Origin: Candidatus Parcubacteria bacterium
Lineage (GTDB): Bacteria; Patescibacteriota; Minisyncoccia; Phycocordibacterales; Zambryskibacteraceae
Reading direction: 5' to 3'
Length of the DNA stretch: 12,150 nucleotides
NCBI GenBank assembly: GCA_019661845.1
Contig: JAIFWL010000016.1
Coordinates: 1-12,150 of the forward strand
Shown: in pieces, positions 6,583 through 12,150 of the stretch
Numbering within the stretch: the first letter of the stretch is position 1
Layout: each line of letters starts with the position of its first letter
Made by a program: the position numbers and the translations under genes
Notes under the pieces: model-generated
Told to the model about the DNA's origin: nothing
The model's input: only the letters and a program-made list of their open reading frames with translations
Database searches by the model: none

Positions 6583-6822
6583 ATGAAAGAAATATATTTC
6601 TCTATTAAAGAGGCTTCAGAGATTTTAGGAGTATCAGCACTCACCTTACGTAATTGGGACAAGAGTGGTAAGTTTCCTGCTCACAGACATCCAATGAATA
6701 ATTACAGGGTTTATAAGCTCTCTGCGTTAGAACACATAATTCAAGATATTGAAGGGGGCACAAATAGAAGTAATGCGAAGAAACTTATTAAGAAGCTAAC
6801 TATTAAGCACCTCGAGGAATAG
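6583..6822 (+). CDS. Small MerR/excisionase-like helix-turn-helix DNA-binding protein
   Basis: 79 residues, the only plus-strand gene. Residues 5-42 form a MerR-type winged HTH: FSIKEASEILGVSALTLRNW supplies the helix-turn-helix, and the segment from PAHRH to YRVY, containing N-N-Y-R, forms the wing. The rest is a short basic helix rich in Lys (KKLIKKLTIKHLEE) with no sensor or catalytic domain. Similar small HTH units act as regulators or as N-terminal modules of DNA methyltransferases and recombination factors; no partner enzyme is seen here. It is divergent from the giant-protein operon, which makes a regulatory link plausible, and its last 27 bases overlap the end of gatB in antisense. 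The domain call is strong; the biological role is unknown. Confidence 0.85.
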   Translation: MKEIYFSIKEASEILGVSALTLRNWDKSGKFPAHRHPMNNYRVYKLSALEHIIQDIEGGTNRSNAKKLIKKLTIKHLEE

Positions 6823-8148
6823 TTCTTGAAGTACTACTGGATTGGCTCTGCCACCACTCTTCTTCATTGCCTGGCCAACTAGGAAATTTATTGGAGCATC
6901 TTTCTTCTCACTTAAAACTTCGTCAACGATCTTCTTCAACTCTTCCCTATCGCTAAGTTGTAACAAATTTTTATCTTCTGCAATCTTCCTTACATCTCCT
7001 CCATCAGTCTGAATAATTTTTAAAATATCTTTTGCACCTCTTGAGGAAATCTCTCCAAGAGAAATCATCTTGATAACTTCTGCCAGAGACTCTGCATTGA
7101 TCACTTCCTTAAGATCACTGGTTATATAGTTTGAAGCAAGTTGGGTCATCTTGACATCTCTTAAGATTGCTGCTGTTTCCTCGATAAGATTCCCCCATTC
7201 CTTGGCCTGAACATATATCTCTATGTCCTCCTCTTTGAGCTCGAAAGAGGCTCGGTATCGAGCCCGCTTCTCTTCTGGGAGTTCGGGTAGACTCTTCTTA
7301 AGAGTTTCTTTATCGAACCCCTCTATCTCACTTACGAAGAGTTTCGGTAAATCTGGATCTCCGAAATATCTATAGTCATGTGACTCTTCCTTCTTCCTCT
7401 GAGAGAATGTTTCTGACTTATTCTCATCCCAACCACGAGTTTCTTGCACTACCCCCTCTCCCCTATCTAAGAGAGATATCTGTCTTTCGTATTCATATTG
7501 GATAGCCTTCTCTACAGCCTTAAAGGAATTCAAATTCTTTACTTCTACCTTAGTACCAAGCTTTTCCCCCTTGGAAACAGAGATATTGGCCTCGACACGC
7601 ATCTCCCCCTTCTCCATATTGGCGTGAGCAATGCCGAGGTAAGTTAGAGTGAGTTGAAGTTCCTTGGCGAATTTTGCTGCAGTTCCTGCATCATGAATAA
7701 CTGGCTCTGTCACAAGCTCCATAAGAGGCACACCGGCACGGTTGAAGTCGAGCAAGCTCCCGTCACCTGCATGAGTTGACTTAGCAGTATCTTCCTCTAA
7801 GTGTATGCGGGTAATCTTTACCCCTGCTAATTGGCCACCCTGAACTAGAGGAAATTTATACTGACTAATCTGATACCCCTTAGGGATATCTGGGTAGAAA
7901 TAGTTCTTGCGATCAAACTCTGTGTAGTCTGCAAGTTCGCCATTTACTGCGACACCTAACCTGAGGACTGAGCTTACTGCCTCTTTATTAATCACTGGTA
8001 GAGTACCGGGATAGCCTAGGCATACTGGGCAGATGTTTACATTAGGACGCTTCTCATCAGCATCGTTCCTCGAGTCGCAAAACATCTTGGTCTTAGTATT
8101 GAGTTCCGCGTGGATCTCGAGACCGACTGTGAGTTTATATTCGCTCAT
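6796..8148 (-). CDS. gatB: Asp-tRNA(Asn)/Glu-tRNA(Gln) amidotransferase subunit B
   Basis: GatB binds the mischarged Glu-tRNA(Gln) or Asp-tRNA(Asn) and carries the kinase half of the GatCAB amidotransferase, converting it to Gln- or Asn-tRNA. At 450 residues it is slightly shorter than the usual 470-480. Family signatures are clear: VGLEIHAEL (8-16), CPVCLGYPGTLPVIN (40-54), FYPDIPKGYQISQ, DFNRAGVPLMELVTEP, RVEANIS and EVKNLNSFKAVEKAI. The C-terminus matches the YqeY-like tail (VGQAMKKSGGRANP). Of the four zinc-type cysteines common in GatB (CxC plus CPVC), the second is lost: the first pair reads FCDS. The ATG directly follows the obgE stop with no gap. The 3' end overlaps the opposing HTH gene. 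gatA and gatC are not in the window. Confidence 0.97.
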   Translation of the reverse strand: MSEYKLTVGLEIHAELNTKTKMFCDSRNDADEKRPNVNICPVCLGYPGTLPVINKEAVSSVLRLGVAVNGELADYTEFDRKNYFYPDIPKGYQISQYKFPLVQGGQLAGVKITRIHLEEDTAKSTHAGDGSLLDFNRAGVPLMELVTEPVIHDAGTAAKFAKELQLTLTYLGIAHANMEKGEMRVEANISVSKGEKLGTKVEVKNLNSFKAVEKAIQYEYERQISLLDRGEGVVQETRGWDENKSETFSQRKKEESHDYRYFGDPDLPKLFVSEIEGFDKETLKKSLPELPEEKRARYRASFELKEEDIEIYVQAKEWGNLIEETAAILRDVKMTQLASNYITSDLKEVINAESLAEVIKMISLGEISSRGAKDILKIIQTDGGDVRKIAEDKNLLQLSDREELKKIVDEVLSEKKDAPINFLVGQAMKKSGGRANPVVLQELFLEVLNS

Positions 8149-9111
8149 TTATACAAAGTTTTGAGTGAGATACTCTCCGAAAGTCCTTACTGATTCATCA
8201 TCAAGAATAGATAGGGCGAAAACATTTTTATTTACTCTCTTCAAGAGTTCTAGCTTATTGACCTTCTCAGCTTCAGAAATCATATCTGTCTTGGTTAGGA
8301 CCACCACCTCTGGCTTATTAGTTATAGCTTTATTGTAAAGCAGAAGCTCTTTTCGAACAATTTCATAAGTAGCCACAGGATCCTCCGCTTCAGAAGAAAT
8401 GCAATGGATTAAGGCCTTCGTACGCTCAATATGTCTCAAGAACTTGTGCCCCAGGCCCTTGCCCTCGGAAGCGCCCTCTATAAGTCCAGGAATATCCGCT
8501 AGAATAAGGCCATAATGACTCCCGAGGTTAGGTTCAAGGGTAGTAAAGGGAAAGTCCCCCACCTTGGCCTTAGCCTTAGTAAGGGTATTGAGTAGAGTAG
8601 ATTTACCAGCGTTAGGAAGACCGATGAGCCCCAGATCAACGATAAGGAGGAGCTCTACGTCGAAATCTGCTTCCTCTCCCATTTCTCCCTCTGTTGATTC
8701 CTTGGGACTTACATTGGTTGAACTTTTGAAATGTTCATTGCCTAACCCACCACGACCACCCTTGAGTAATAAAACTTTCTCTCCGTCATTTATCAGATCA
8801 ATGGTGAATCCTGATTCAAGATTCTTAATCCTTGAACCTATAGGAAATTTTATTTCTATATCACTTCCCTCTCCACCCTGCTTGGTATCACGGAAACCAT
8901 CTTCGCCACGACCCGCTTCAAAAACTTTTACATTCCTGTAACTCGCGAGTACGCCAATGTCACGCACGCCAATGGCATACACGTCACCCCCCTTGCCGCC
9001 ATTGCCACCAGAGGGACCAGCGGAGTCCTTGCCCTTCTCATGCCTCCAGCGTACCACTCCGTCGCCACCGCGACCGGCTTTCAAATGTAGAGAGATCTCA
9101 TCTATAAACAT
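8149..9111 (-). CDS. obgE: Obg-family ribosome-assembly GTPase, compact form
   Basis: Obg/CgtA GTPases bind the large ribosomal subunit and act in its assembly and in stress control. The N-terminal Obg fold (1-157) shows the glycine-rich six-helix bundle repeats (AGRGGDGVVRWR, GPSGGNGGKGGD, AGRGEDG, GGRGGLGN). The G domain follows with G1 GLPNAGKST (164-172), switch I FTTLEPN (189-195), G3 DIPG (206-209) and G4 TKTD (273-276); the G5 position reads LSIL rather than a clear SA. The protein ends at residue 320, right after the G domain, so the C-terminal OCT or charged tail found in many Obg proteins is absent. It lies between the MYG1-family gene (9-base gap) and gatB (no gap), indicating one transcript. 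Confidence 0.97.
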   Translation of the reverse strand: MFIDEISLHLKAGRGGDGVVRWRHEKGKDSAGPSGGNGGKGGDVYAIGVRDIGVLASYRNVKVFEAGRGEDGFRDTKQGGEGSDIEIKFPIGSRIKNLESGFTIDLINDGEKVLLLKGGRGGLGNEHFKSSTNVSPKESTEGEMGEEADFDVELLLIVDLGLIGLPNAGKSTLLNTLTKAKAKVGDFPFTTLEPNLGSHYGLILADIPGLIEGASEGKGLGHKFLRHIERTKALIHCISSEAEDPVATYEIVRKELLLYNKAITNKPEVVVLTKTDMISEAEKVNKLELLKRVNKNVFALSILDDESVRTFGEYLTQNFV

Positions 9112-9120
9112 CTGCCTAGC

Positions 9121-9993
9121 TTATGCGTTTAAAGCAATTTCCGCAAGCTTCATAGCACCTTCCTTACTTTCTGCTGCAGCTATAAACCTATCTTTGTGGC
9201 AGAAGACAGCATCTTTCACCCCAGTAATACTTTGCAATTCTTCACCATTTTTACCTGCCCAGGCTTCAGGTAGAAGCTTCTTCCTAATAAAACTTTTTGT
9301 AGATACGGGGACACCCTTTACTCCCCAATTCCCTTCTCGACGCAGATAGACTACATAATAAGCCTCTGGTATTGGCACGAGAATTGGCTCCCATGGCAAG
9401 TCTTGTTCCAAGACTATAATATTTTTATTCTGGCTATCTTCAACTATTTCTATAACTTTCTTCATCCCTGAAACTCTTTCTTGCGCTTTCTGTATCTCTC
9501 GCTCCAATAGATCCTTCGCTACAGTCATCAATTTCATAAATGTTTCGTACAAGTACTTCTCTCCCGTATAACCGTTAAGAATATATGAGTACAAGAAATC
9601 AATAATGGTATACGGCCTCACATCTCCGAAAACAGGCTCGTATATAGATACTCCATTATCTGGGGCATCTATTGCCATGGCTAGCTTCTCTTCGATAATT
9701 CTTGCCTCTTCCACTCCTCCACAAAGCTCTTCACCAAACTTCTTCCACACTAGGCCGAAGGAAGCATAAGGGATGCCATTGGCTCTCACTCCAGCACCAG
9801 CATGTTGGTGATGATCGAATTTCAACTTCTCGGGCTCATACTGGAGACCTACATCTACAACAATGTCAGCACTTTCTATGTCCTCCTTCTTCCTACTTCT
9901 TACCACTTCTGCATCAGGAAATTTGAGCAACAAGGTTGCCACAGCGAAAACGTCATCGGCATGGAAGATGCCGCTATGAGTGACTATTTTCAT
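9121..9993 (-). CDS. MYG1-family (UPF0160) DHH-type phosphoesterase-like protein
   Basis: Belongs to the MYG1 group of the DHH phosphoesterase superfamily; eukaryotic MYG1 is reported as a 3'-5' RNA exonuclease, while bacterial members are poorly studied. Metal-binding motifs are visible: THSGIFHADDVFAVA (5-19) with the paired Asp, VVDVG (45-49), FDHHQHAGAG (59-68) with the DHH-like signature, and AIDAPDNG (107-114). The C-terminal half (about 195-290) has the family pattern around WEPILVPIPEAYYVVY and VFCHKDRFIAAAES. The length of 290 is typical for bacterial members. The start ATG lies inside the end of the upstream dsbB gene (20-base overlap), so translation is probably coupled. An RNA or nucleotide phosphoesterase role suits its place beside obgE and gatB, but the substrate cannot be read from sequence. 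Confidence 0.9.
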   Translation of the reverse strand: MKIVTHSGIFHADDVFAVATLLLKFPDAEVVRSRKKEDIESADIVVDVGLQYEPEKLKFDHHQHAGAGVRANGIPYASFGLVWKKFGEELCGGVEEARIIEEKLAMAIDAPDNGVSIYEPVFGDVRPYTIIDFLYSYILNGYTGEKYLYETFMKLMTVAKDLLEREIQKAQERVSGMKKVIEIVEDSQNKNIIVLEQDLPWEPILVPIPEAYYVVYLRREGNWGVKGVPVSTKSFIRKKLLPEAWAGKNGEELQSITGVKDAVFCHKDRFIAAAESKEGAMKLAEIALNA

Positions 9994-10513
9994 GCTTATA
10001 CAGACGGTTGAACCAGCCGATGATTAGGAAATACAACACAACAGTTAGAGACATAGAAGGAATTGAGATGTAACCAAACTCCATGACATAATTCTTCGAG
10101 CATGCGCCACCCAAGGCTGTACAAGGAAGGATTGATGTTCCCCCCATATACACATAGGATTGGTATAGGGCCAGGATACCAGCCAAGATTGAGAGGATTA
10201 ATGAGTAAGTGAAAACTGAGCGATCTTTCTTCTTCAAAGCCACTAGAAAGATTGGTAGTTGTGAATAAATAAATATTCTTTGCCACCAGCAAAGTGTACA
10301 TGGTTCGTACTTTACTATTTCTGAGTAGAAGAGACTCCCTGAAACAGCGCCTAAAGCAATTAGTGATCCGAGTAGAAGAGCGTGTTTACCTATGAAGTGG
10401 GTAATGTCCTTCCCCCAACTCTTGTGAGAGATTGCAGCAAAGAATAGGATTACGAGTAATACATGTGAAGCGACGACTATGTAAGGCAGAGCAGTTTGAA
10501 TGAGATGAGTCAT
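9974..10513 (-). CDS. dsbB: DsbB/BdbC-type membrane thiol oxidase
   Basis: Membrane protein expected to reoxidise a thioredoxin-like partner and pass electrons to quinone, driving disulfide formation outside the membrane. The 179 residues contain about five hydrophobic spans (8-28, 44-64, 77-93, 101-121, 148-168). The redox centre YEPCTLCWWQR (69-79) gives the C-x-x-C pair C72/C75 with the following W-x-Q-R. The second pair, C131 and C138 (SILPCTALGGAC), lies in the loop before the last span. The ending GYISIPSMSL is typical of BdbC-like members. The gene is 5 bases downstream of the membrane-anchored thioredoxin-like gene, the usual pairing of an oxidase with its partner. It overlaps the next gene by 20 bases. 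The family is clear; DsbB versus BdbC naming is a matter of convention. Confidence 0.93.
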   Translation of the reverse strand: MTHLIQTALPYIVVASHVLLVILFFAAISHKSWGKDITHFIGKHALLLGSLIALGAVSGSLFYSEIVKYEPCTLCWWQRIFIYSQLPIFLVALKKKDRSVFTYSLILSILAGILALYQSYVYMGGTSILPCTALGGACSKNYVMEFGYISIPSMSLTVVLYFLIIGWFNRLYKHENSHS

Positions 10514-10518
10514 ATTAA

Positions 10519-10887
10519 TTATTGCGGTAACTCACACTTAGTAAGTTCTCCCAAGCGAGCGAGAGCCACCTCTCCAGTTTCTACCGTGCCATCAGGGAAT
10601 TTCCACGTAGGGTAACCACTCACCCCAGCATCAGTACAAGTTTGTAACTGGCCATTACCGTCTGGGGTCGAACACTCTATATAAGGAAGGAGTTTGGCAG
10701 ACTTGCCGAACATGGCCTTCTGATTCTGGCAGTGTGGGCACCAGAAGGCTCCGTAGAACAAGGCCCCACTATCCTTGATACAAGTAGCAAAGCTATCTAG
10801 CTTACCGGGCTTACCAGGAGTCTTCGCTAGCCATACCACCCCACCAATCAGCAATAAAACGATAACTATCCAAAGTAATTTTTTCAT
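10519..10887 (-). CDS. Membrane-anchored thioredoxin-like disulfide carrier
   Basis: 122 residues: an N-terminal signal-anchor (MKKLLWIVIVLLLIGGVVW, 1-19), a short linker, and a small thioredoxin-like domain facing outside. The active site is GAFWCPHCQNQKAMFG (46-61) with C50/C53; the cis-proline loop is GYPTWKFPDG (91-100). The CPHCxxQKxxFG form resembles the thioredoxin-like domain fused to VKOR in cyanobacteria, so this may be the stand-alone equivalent, served by the adjacent DsbB-type protein instead of VKOR. Four extra cysteines (C36, C72, C84, C118) could form structural or relay disulfides. It has no DsbA helical insertion. It is probably the direct oxidant of exported proteins. There is no Shine-Dalgarno sequence; a TATAAT at 10898-10903 lies 10 bases before the ATG. 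Confidence 0.9.
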   Translation of the reverse strand: MKKLLWIVIVLLLIGGVVWLAKTPGKPGKLDSFATCIKDSGALFYGAFWCPHCQNQKAMFGKSAKLLPYIECSTPDGNGQLQTCTDAGVSGYPTWKFPDGTVETGEVALARLGELTKCELPQ

Positions 10888-10888
10888 A

Positions 10889-10924
10889 GCAATTTTGATT
10901 ATATGCCTAAAGGATTAAAATTGC
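10889..10924 (-). promoter_or_regulatory. 8-base inverted repeat around the gene junction, with an embedded TATAAT
   Basis: GCAATTTT (10889-10896) and AAAATTGC (10917-10924) are exact reverse complements separated by 20 bases. They span the stop of the VTT gene and end one base before the ATG of the thioredoxin-like gene. On the coding strand TATAAT (10898-10903) sits between the arms and could be a -10 element producing an almost leaderless message, but no good -35 is seen at the right distance. It may equally be an RNA hairpin or chance in A/T-rich sequence. Confidence 0.3.
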
Positions 10925-11466
10925 GACAAGCCATGCATCCCCAAGCCTACTACTAAGAGGGTGAGCATCATCCTTACTATAGAGCCTGCCACAGTTAAGA
11001 CGAAGAAGGGCATAAATGACATCCTGAATATCCCTGCTGCAACATCAAGTGGCATCGAAGGTAGTACCGGCACACATCGGAGGAGTAGGAAGATTACTTC
11101 ATCGTACCAAGTGCCTTTGAAGGTTTGTTGGACCCTCTCAATATCTTTCCAAGAGAATTTGACATACTTCTGAAGTTTATTAATAGCAGGCTTACCTCCG
11201 AAATAAGCTATGAGGTATAAAGGAATAGATCCGAAGGAGCTACCAATGCCGACAGGTATAGCGACGAAGACTAGGAGCTTCATCGACAGAGCAAGGGTGA
11301 AGGCTTCCTTAAGGAAGAAGAGCTGCCCAGCAAGCGCTAAGGCAAAGGGGAAAATACCCACCACATCATTCACGAATGAGAGGCCAAGGAGTGATAAGGC
11401 TCCGTGGAAGCTTGGTTCTAGGACAACGTCCTGCGCTACTTTAATAAAGCTTGCGGTCTCACTCAT
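10915..11466 (-). CDS. VTT-domain (DedA/SNARE-associated family) membrane protein
   Basis: 183 residues with several hydrophobic segments (about 22-52, 56-90, 125-143, 151-178). The DedA/VTT signature regions are visible: the glycine-rich re-entrant stretch GIGSSFGSIPLYLIAYFGG (73-91), and LLLRCVPVLPSMPLDVAAG (127-145), matching the F-x-R-x-x-P motif followed by the second re-entrant loop. Members are linked to lipid scrambling or flipping and to membrane homeostasis; some move undecaprenyl-phosphate or phosphatidylethanolamine. The substrate here is unknown. The gene begins 4 bases after the secA stop and precedes the thiol-oxidation pair by 27 bases, so it belongs to an envelope-function operon. 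The ATG is well placed; only a weak GAAG-type ribosome site precedes it. Confidence 0.85.
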   Translation of the reverse strand: MSETASFIKVAQDVVLEPSFHGALSLLGLSFVNDVVGIFPFALALAGQLFFLKEAFTLALSMKLLVFVAIPVGIGSSFGSIPLYLIAYFGGKPAINKLQKYVKFSWKDIERVQQTFKGTWYDEVIFLLLRCVPVLPSMPLDVAAGIFRMSFMPFFVLTVAGSIVRMMLTLLVVGLGMHGLSQF

Positions 11467-11470
11467 ATGT

Positions 11471-12150
11471 TTACTTCTTCTCTAGTATTAACCTTTGATG
11501 TTCTTCGGTATTGAGCATGCCGCACTTCTTCCACTTCTTGCCACTACCACACGGGCACTGATCATTCCTTCCAATCTTTAGACCATCATCTGTGGTGACC
11601 CTATCACTATCGGACAGAGCTGTAGCCTCTACCTCAATAGGAGCTGGGCGGAAGTTCGTGAGAGTAGAGAAGTCTAGTGAAATAATAAATTCCGCCACTT
11701 GCCTACCGATGGAAGCCTCCATGTCGCGGAAGAATCTCAAACCATCTTTCTTATACTCAACCAGAGGGTCACGCTGACCATAAGCGCGCAAGTTCACACT
11801 ACTCCTCAAGTACTCCATCATCTCCAAGTGGTCCACCCAGAAGAGGTCTATGGTCTGAAGAATAATGCGACGCAAGGCCTCAAGCACGATTGGTTCTAGA
11901 GCAGTATCCTTAGTAAGTTTCCCTTCTAACTTCTGGAATTCTTCTGGTTCCAGTATTTCGGCTAAGCCATTGAGATAATTGCGAACACTCTCCTCATCGC
12001 CGGTGAGCACTTCCCTTCTCTTACTATAGATAATATTGCGTTGGAAGTTTAAAACATCATCGAACTCTAGAATATGCTTCCTCGAATCGAAGTTGAAACC
12101 CTCGATCTTCTCCTGCGCCTTCTCTAGAGAGTTGGTGATGAGCTTCCCCC
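11471..12150 (-). CDS. secA: SecA preprotein translocase ATPase, C-terminal 225 residues (5' part outside window)
   Basis: SecA drives exported proteins through SecYEG using ATP. The visible reading frame enters at the window edge and has no start here; an in-frame GTG at 12008-12010 is internal, since family sequence continues upstream of it (EGFNFDSRKHILEFDDVLNF, then the Q-R-x-x-I-Y region). Also visible are the helical wing/scaffold region (IDLFWVDHLEMMEYLRSSVN, then LRAYGQRDPLVEYKKDG), a short linker, and the C-terminal zinc-binding SEC-C motif GRNDQCPCGSGKKWKKCGM. In this motif three cysteines are kept, but the fourth ligand (His or Cys right after the third Cys) is Gly. The stop is followed after 4 bases by the VTT gene. 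The identity is certain; only the missing ligand is unusual. Confidence 0.97.
   Translation of the reverse strand, partial: GKLITNSLEKAQEKIEGFNFDSRKHILEFDDVLNFQRNIIYSKRREVLTGDEESVRNYLNGLAEILEPEEFQKLEGKLTKDTALEPIVLEALRRIILQTIDLFWVDHLEMMEYLRSSVNLRAYGQRDPLVEYKKDGLRFFRDMEASIGRQVAEFIISLDFSTLTNFRPAPIEVEATALSDSDRVTTDDGLKIGRNDQCPCGSGKKWKKCGMLNTEEHQRLILEKK

Noticed and set aside
9996..10301. 101-codon minus-strand frame inside dsbB
   Set aside because: Out-of-frame shadow of a clear DsbB/BdbC protein with all redox cysteines intact; no sign of frameshift.
11471..12010. Stand-alone 179-residue SEC-C protein starting at GTG 12010
   Set aside because: The frame stays open to the window edge and its upstream residues match SecA (the ILEFDDVLNFQ region), so this is the SecA C-terminus, not a separate gene.

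Overview
The window looks like a piece of a Patescibacteria (Candidate Phyla Radiation) genome, most like Parcubacteria. This is inferred from gene style, not from any search. The signs are very tight gene packing with overlapping or abutting reading frames, small divergent versions of core proteins (an Obg GTPase with no C-terminal extension, a 242-residue TatC), and a giant Ser/Thr/Asn-rich surface protein that begins with a small helix-turn-helix-like domain followed by one membrane anchor. TAA, TAG and TGA all serve as stops at the gene ends seen here, so the standard bacterial code fits. No tRNA, rRNA, CRISPR array or insertion sequence was recognised.

Layout. Almost everything is on the minus strand and forms two blocks separated by a 277-base divergent spacer (6306-6582) and one small plus-strand gene. 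The right block, transcribed right to left from beyond the window edge, is secA (3' part), a VTT/DedA-family membrane protein, a membrane-anchored thioredoxin-like protein, a DsbB/BdbC-type thiol oxidase, a MYG1/DHH-family protein, obgE and gatB. Gaps are 27 bases or less and two genes overlap by 20 bases. The end of gatB overlaps by 27 bases, tail to tail, a 79-residue MerR-like DNA-binding protein on the plus strand (6583-6822). The left block starts at 6305 with a 1805-codon surface protein, which ends in an ATGA stop/start overlap with tatC; tatA follows after 11 bases and runs off the window.

How the parts may work together. The window is rich in envelope functions: Sec export (SecA), Tat export (TatC, TatA), disulfide formation (thioredoxin-like protein plus DsbB) and a huge cell-surface protein. 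The surface protein is predicted to have a cytoplasmic DNA-binding-like head (residues about 11-65), one membrane span (about 119-139) and about 1660 residues outside. The outside part carries two separate seven-blade beta-propellers (residues 777-1062 and 1279-1573) set in a stalk of low-complexity STNLF-type repeats. Its eight outside cysteines fall in four close pairs, which fits disulfide formation by enzymes like those encoded 4-5 kb away. Whether the cytoplasmic head binds DNA, and whether the small divergent HTH gene controls the surface-protein/tat operon, are open and testable; these are the most interesting questions in the window.
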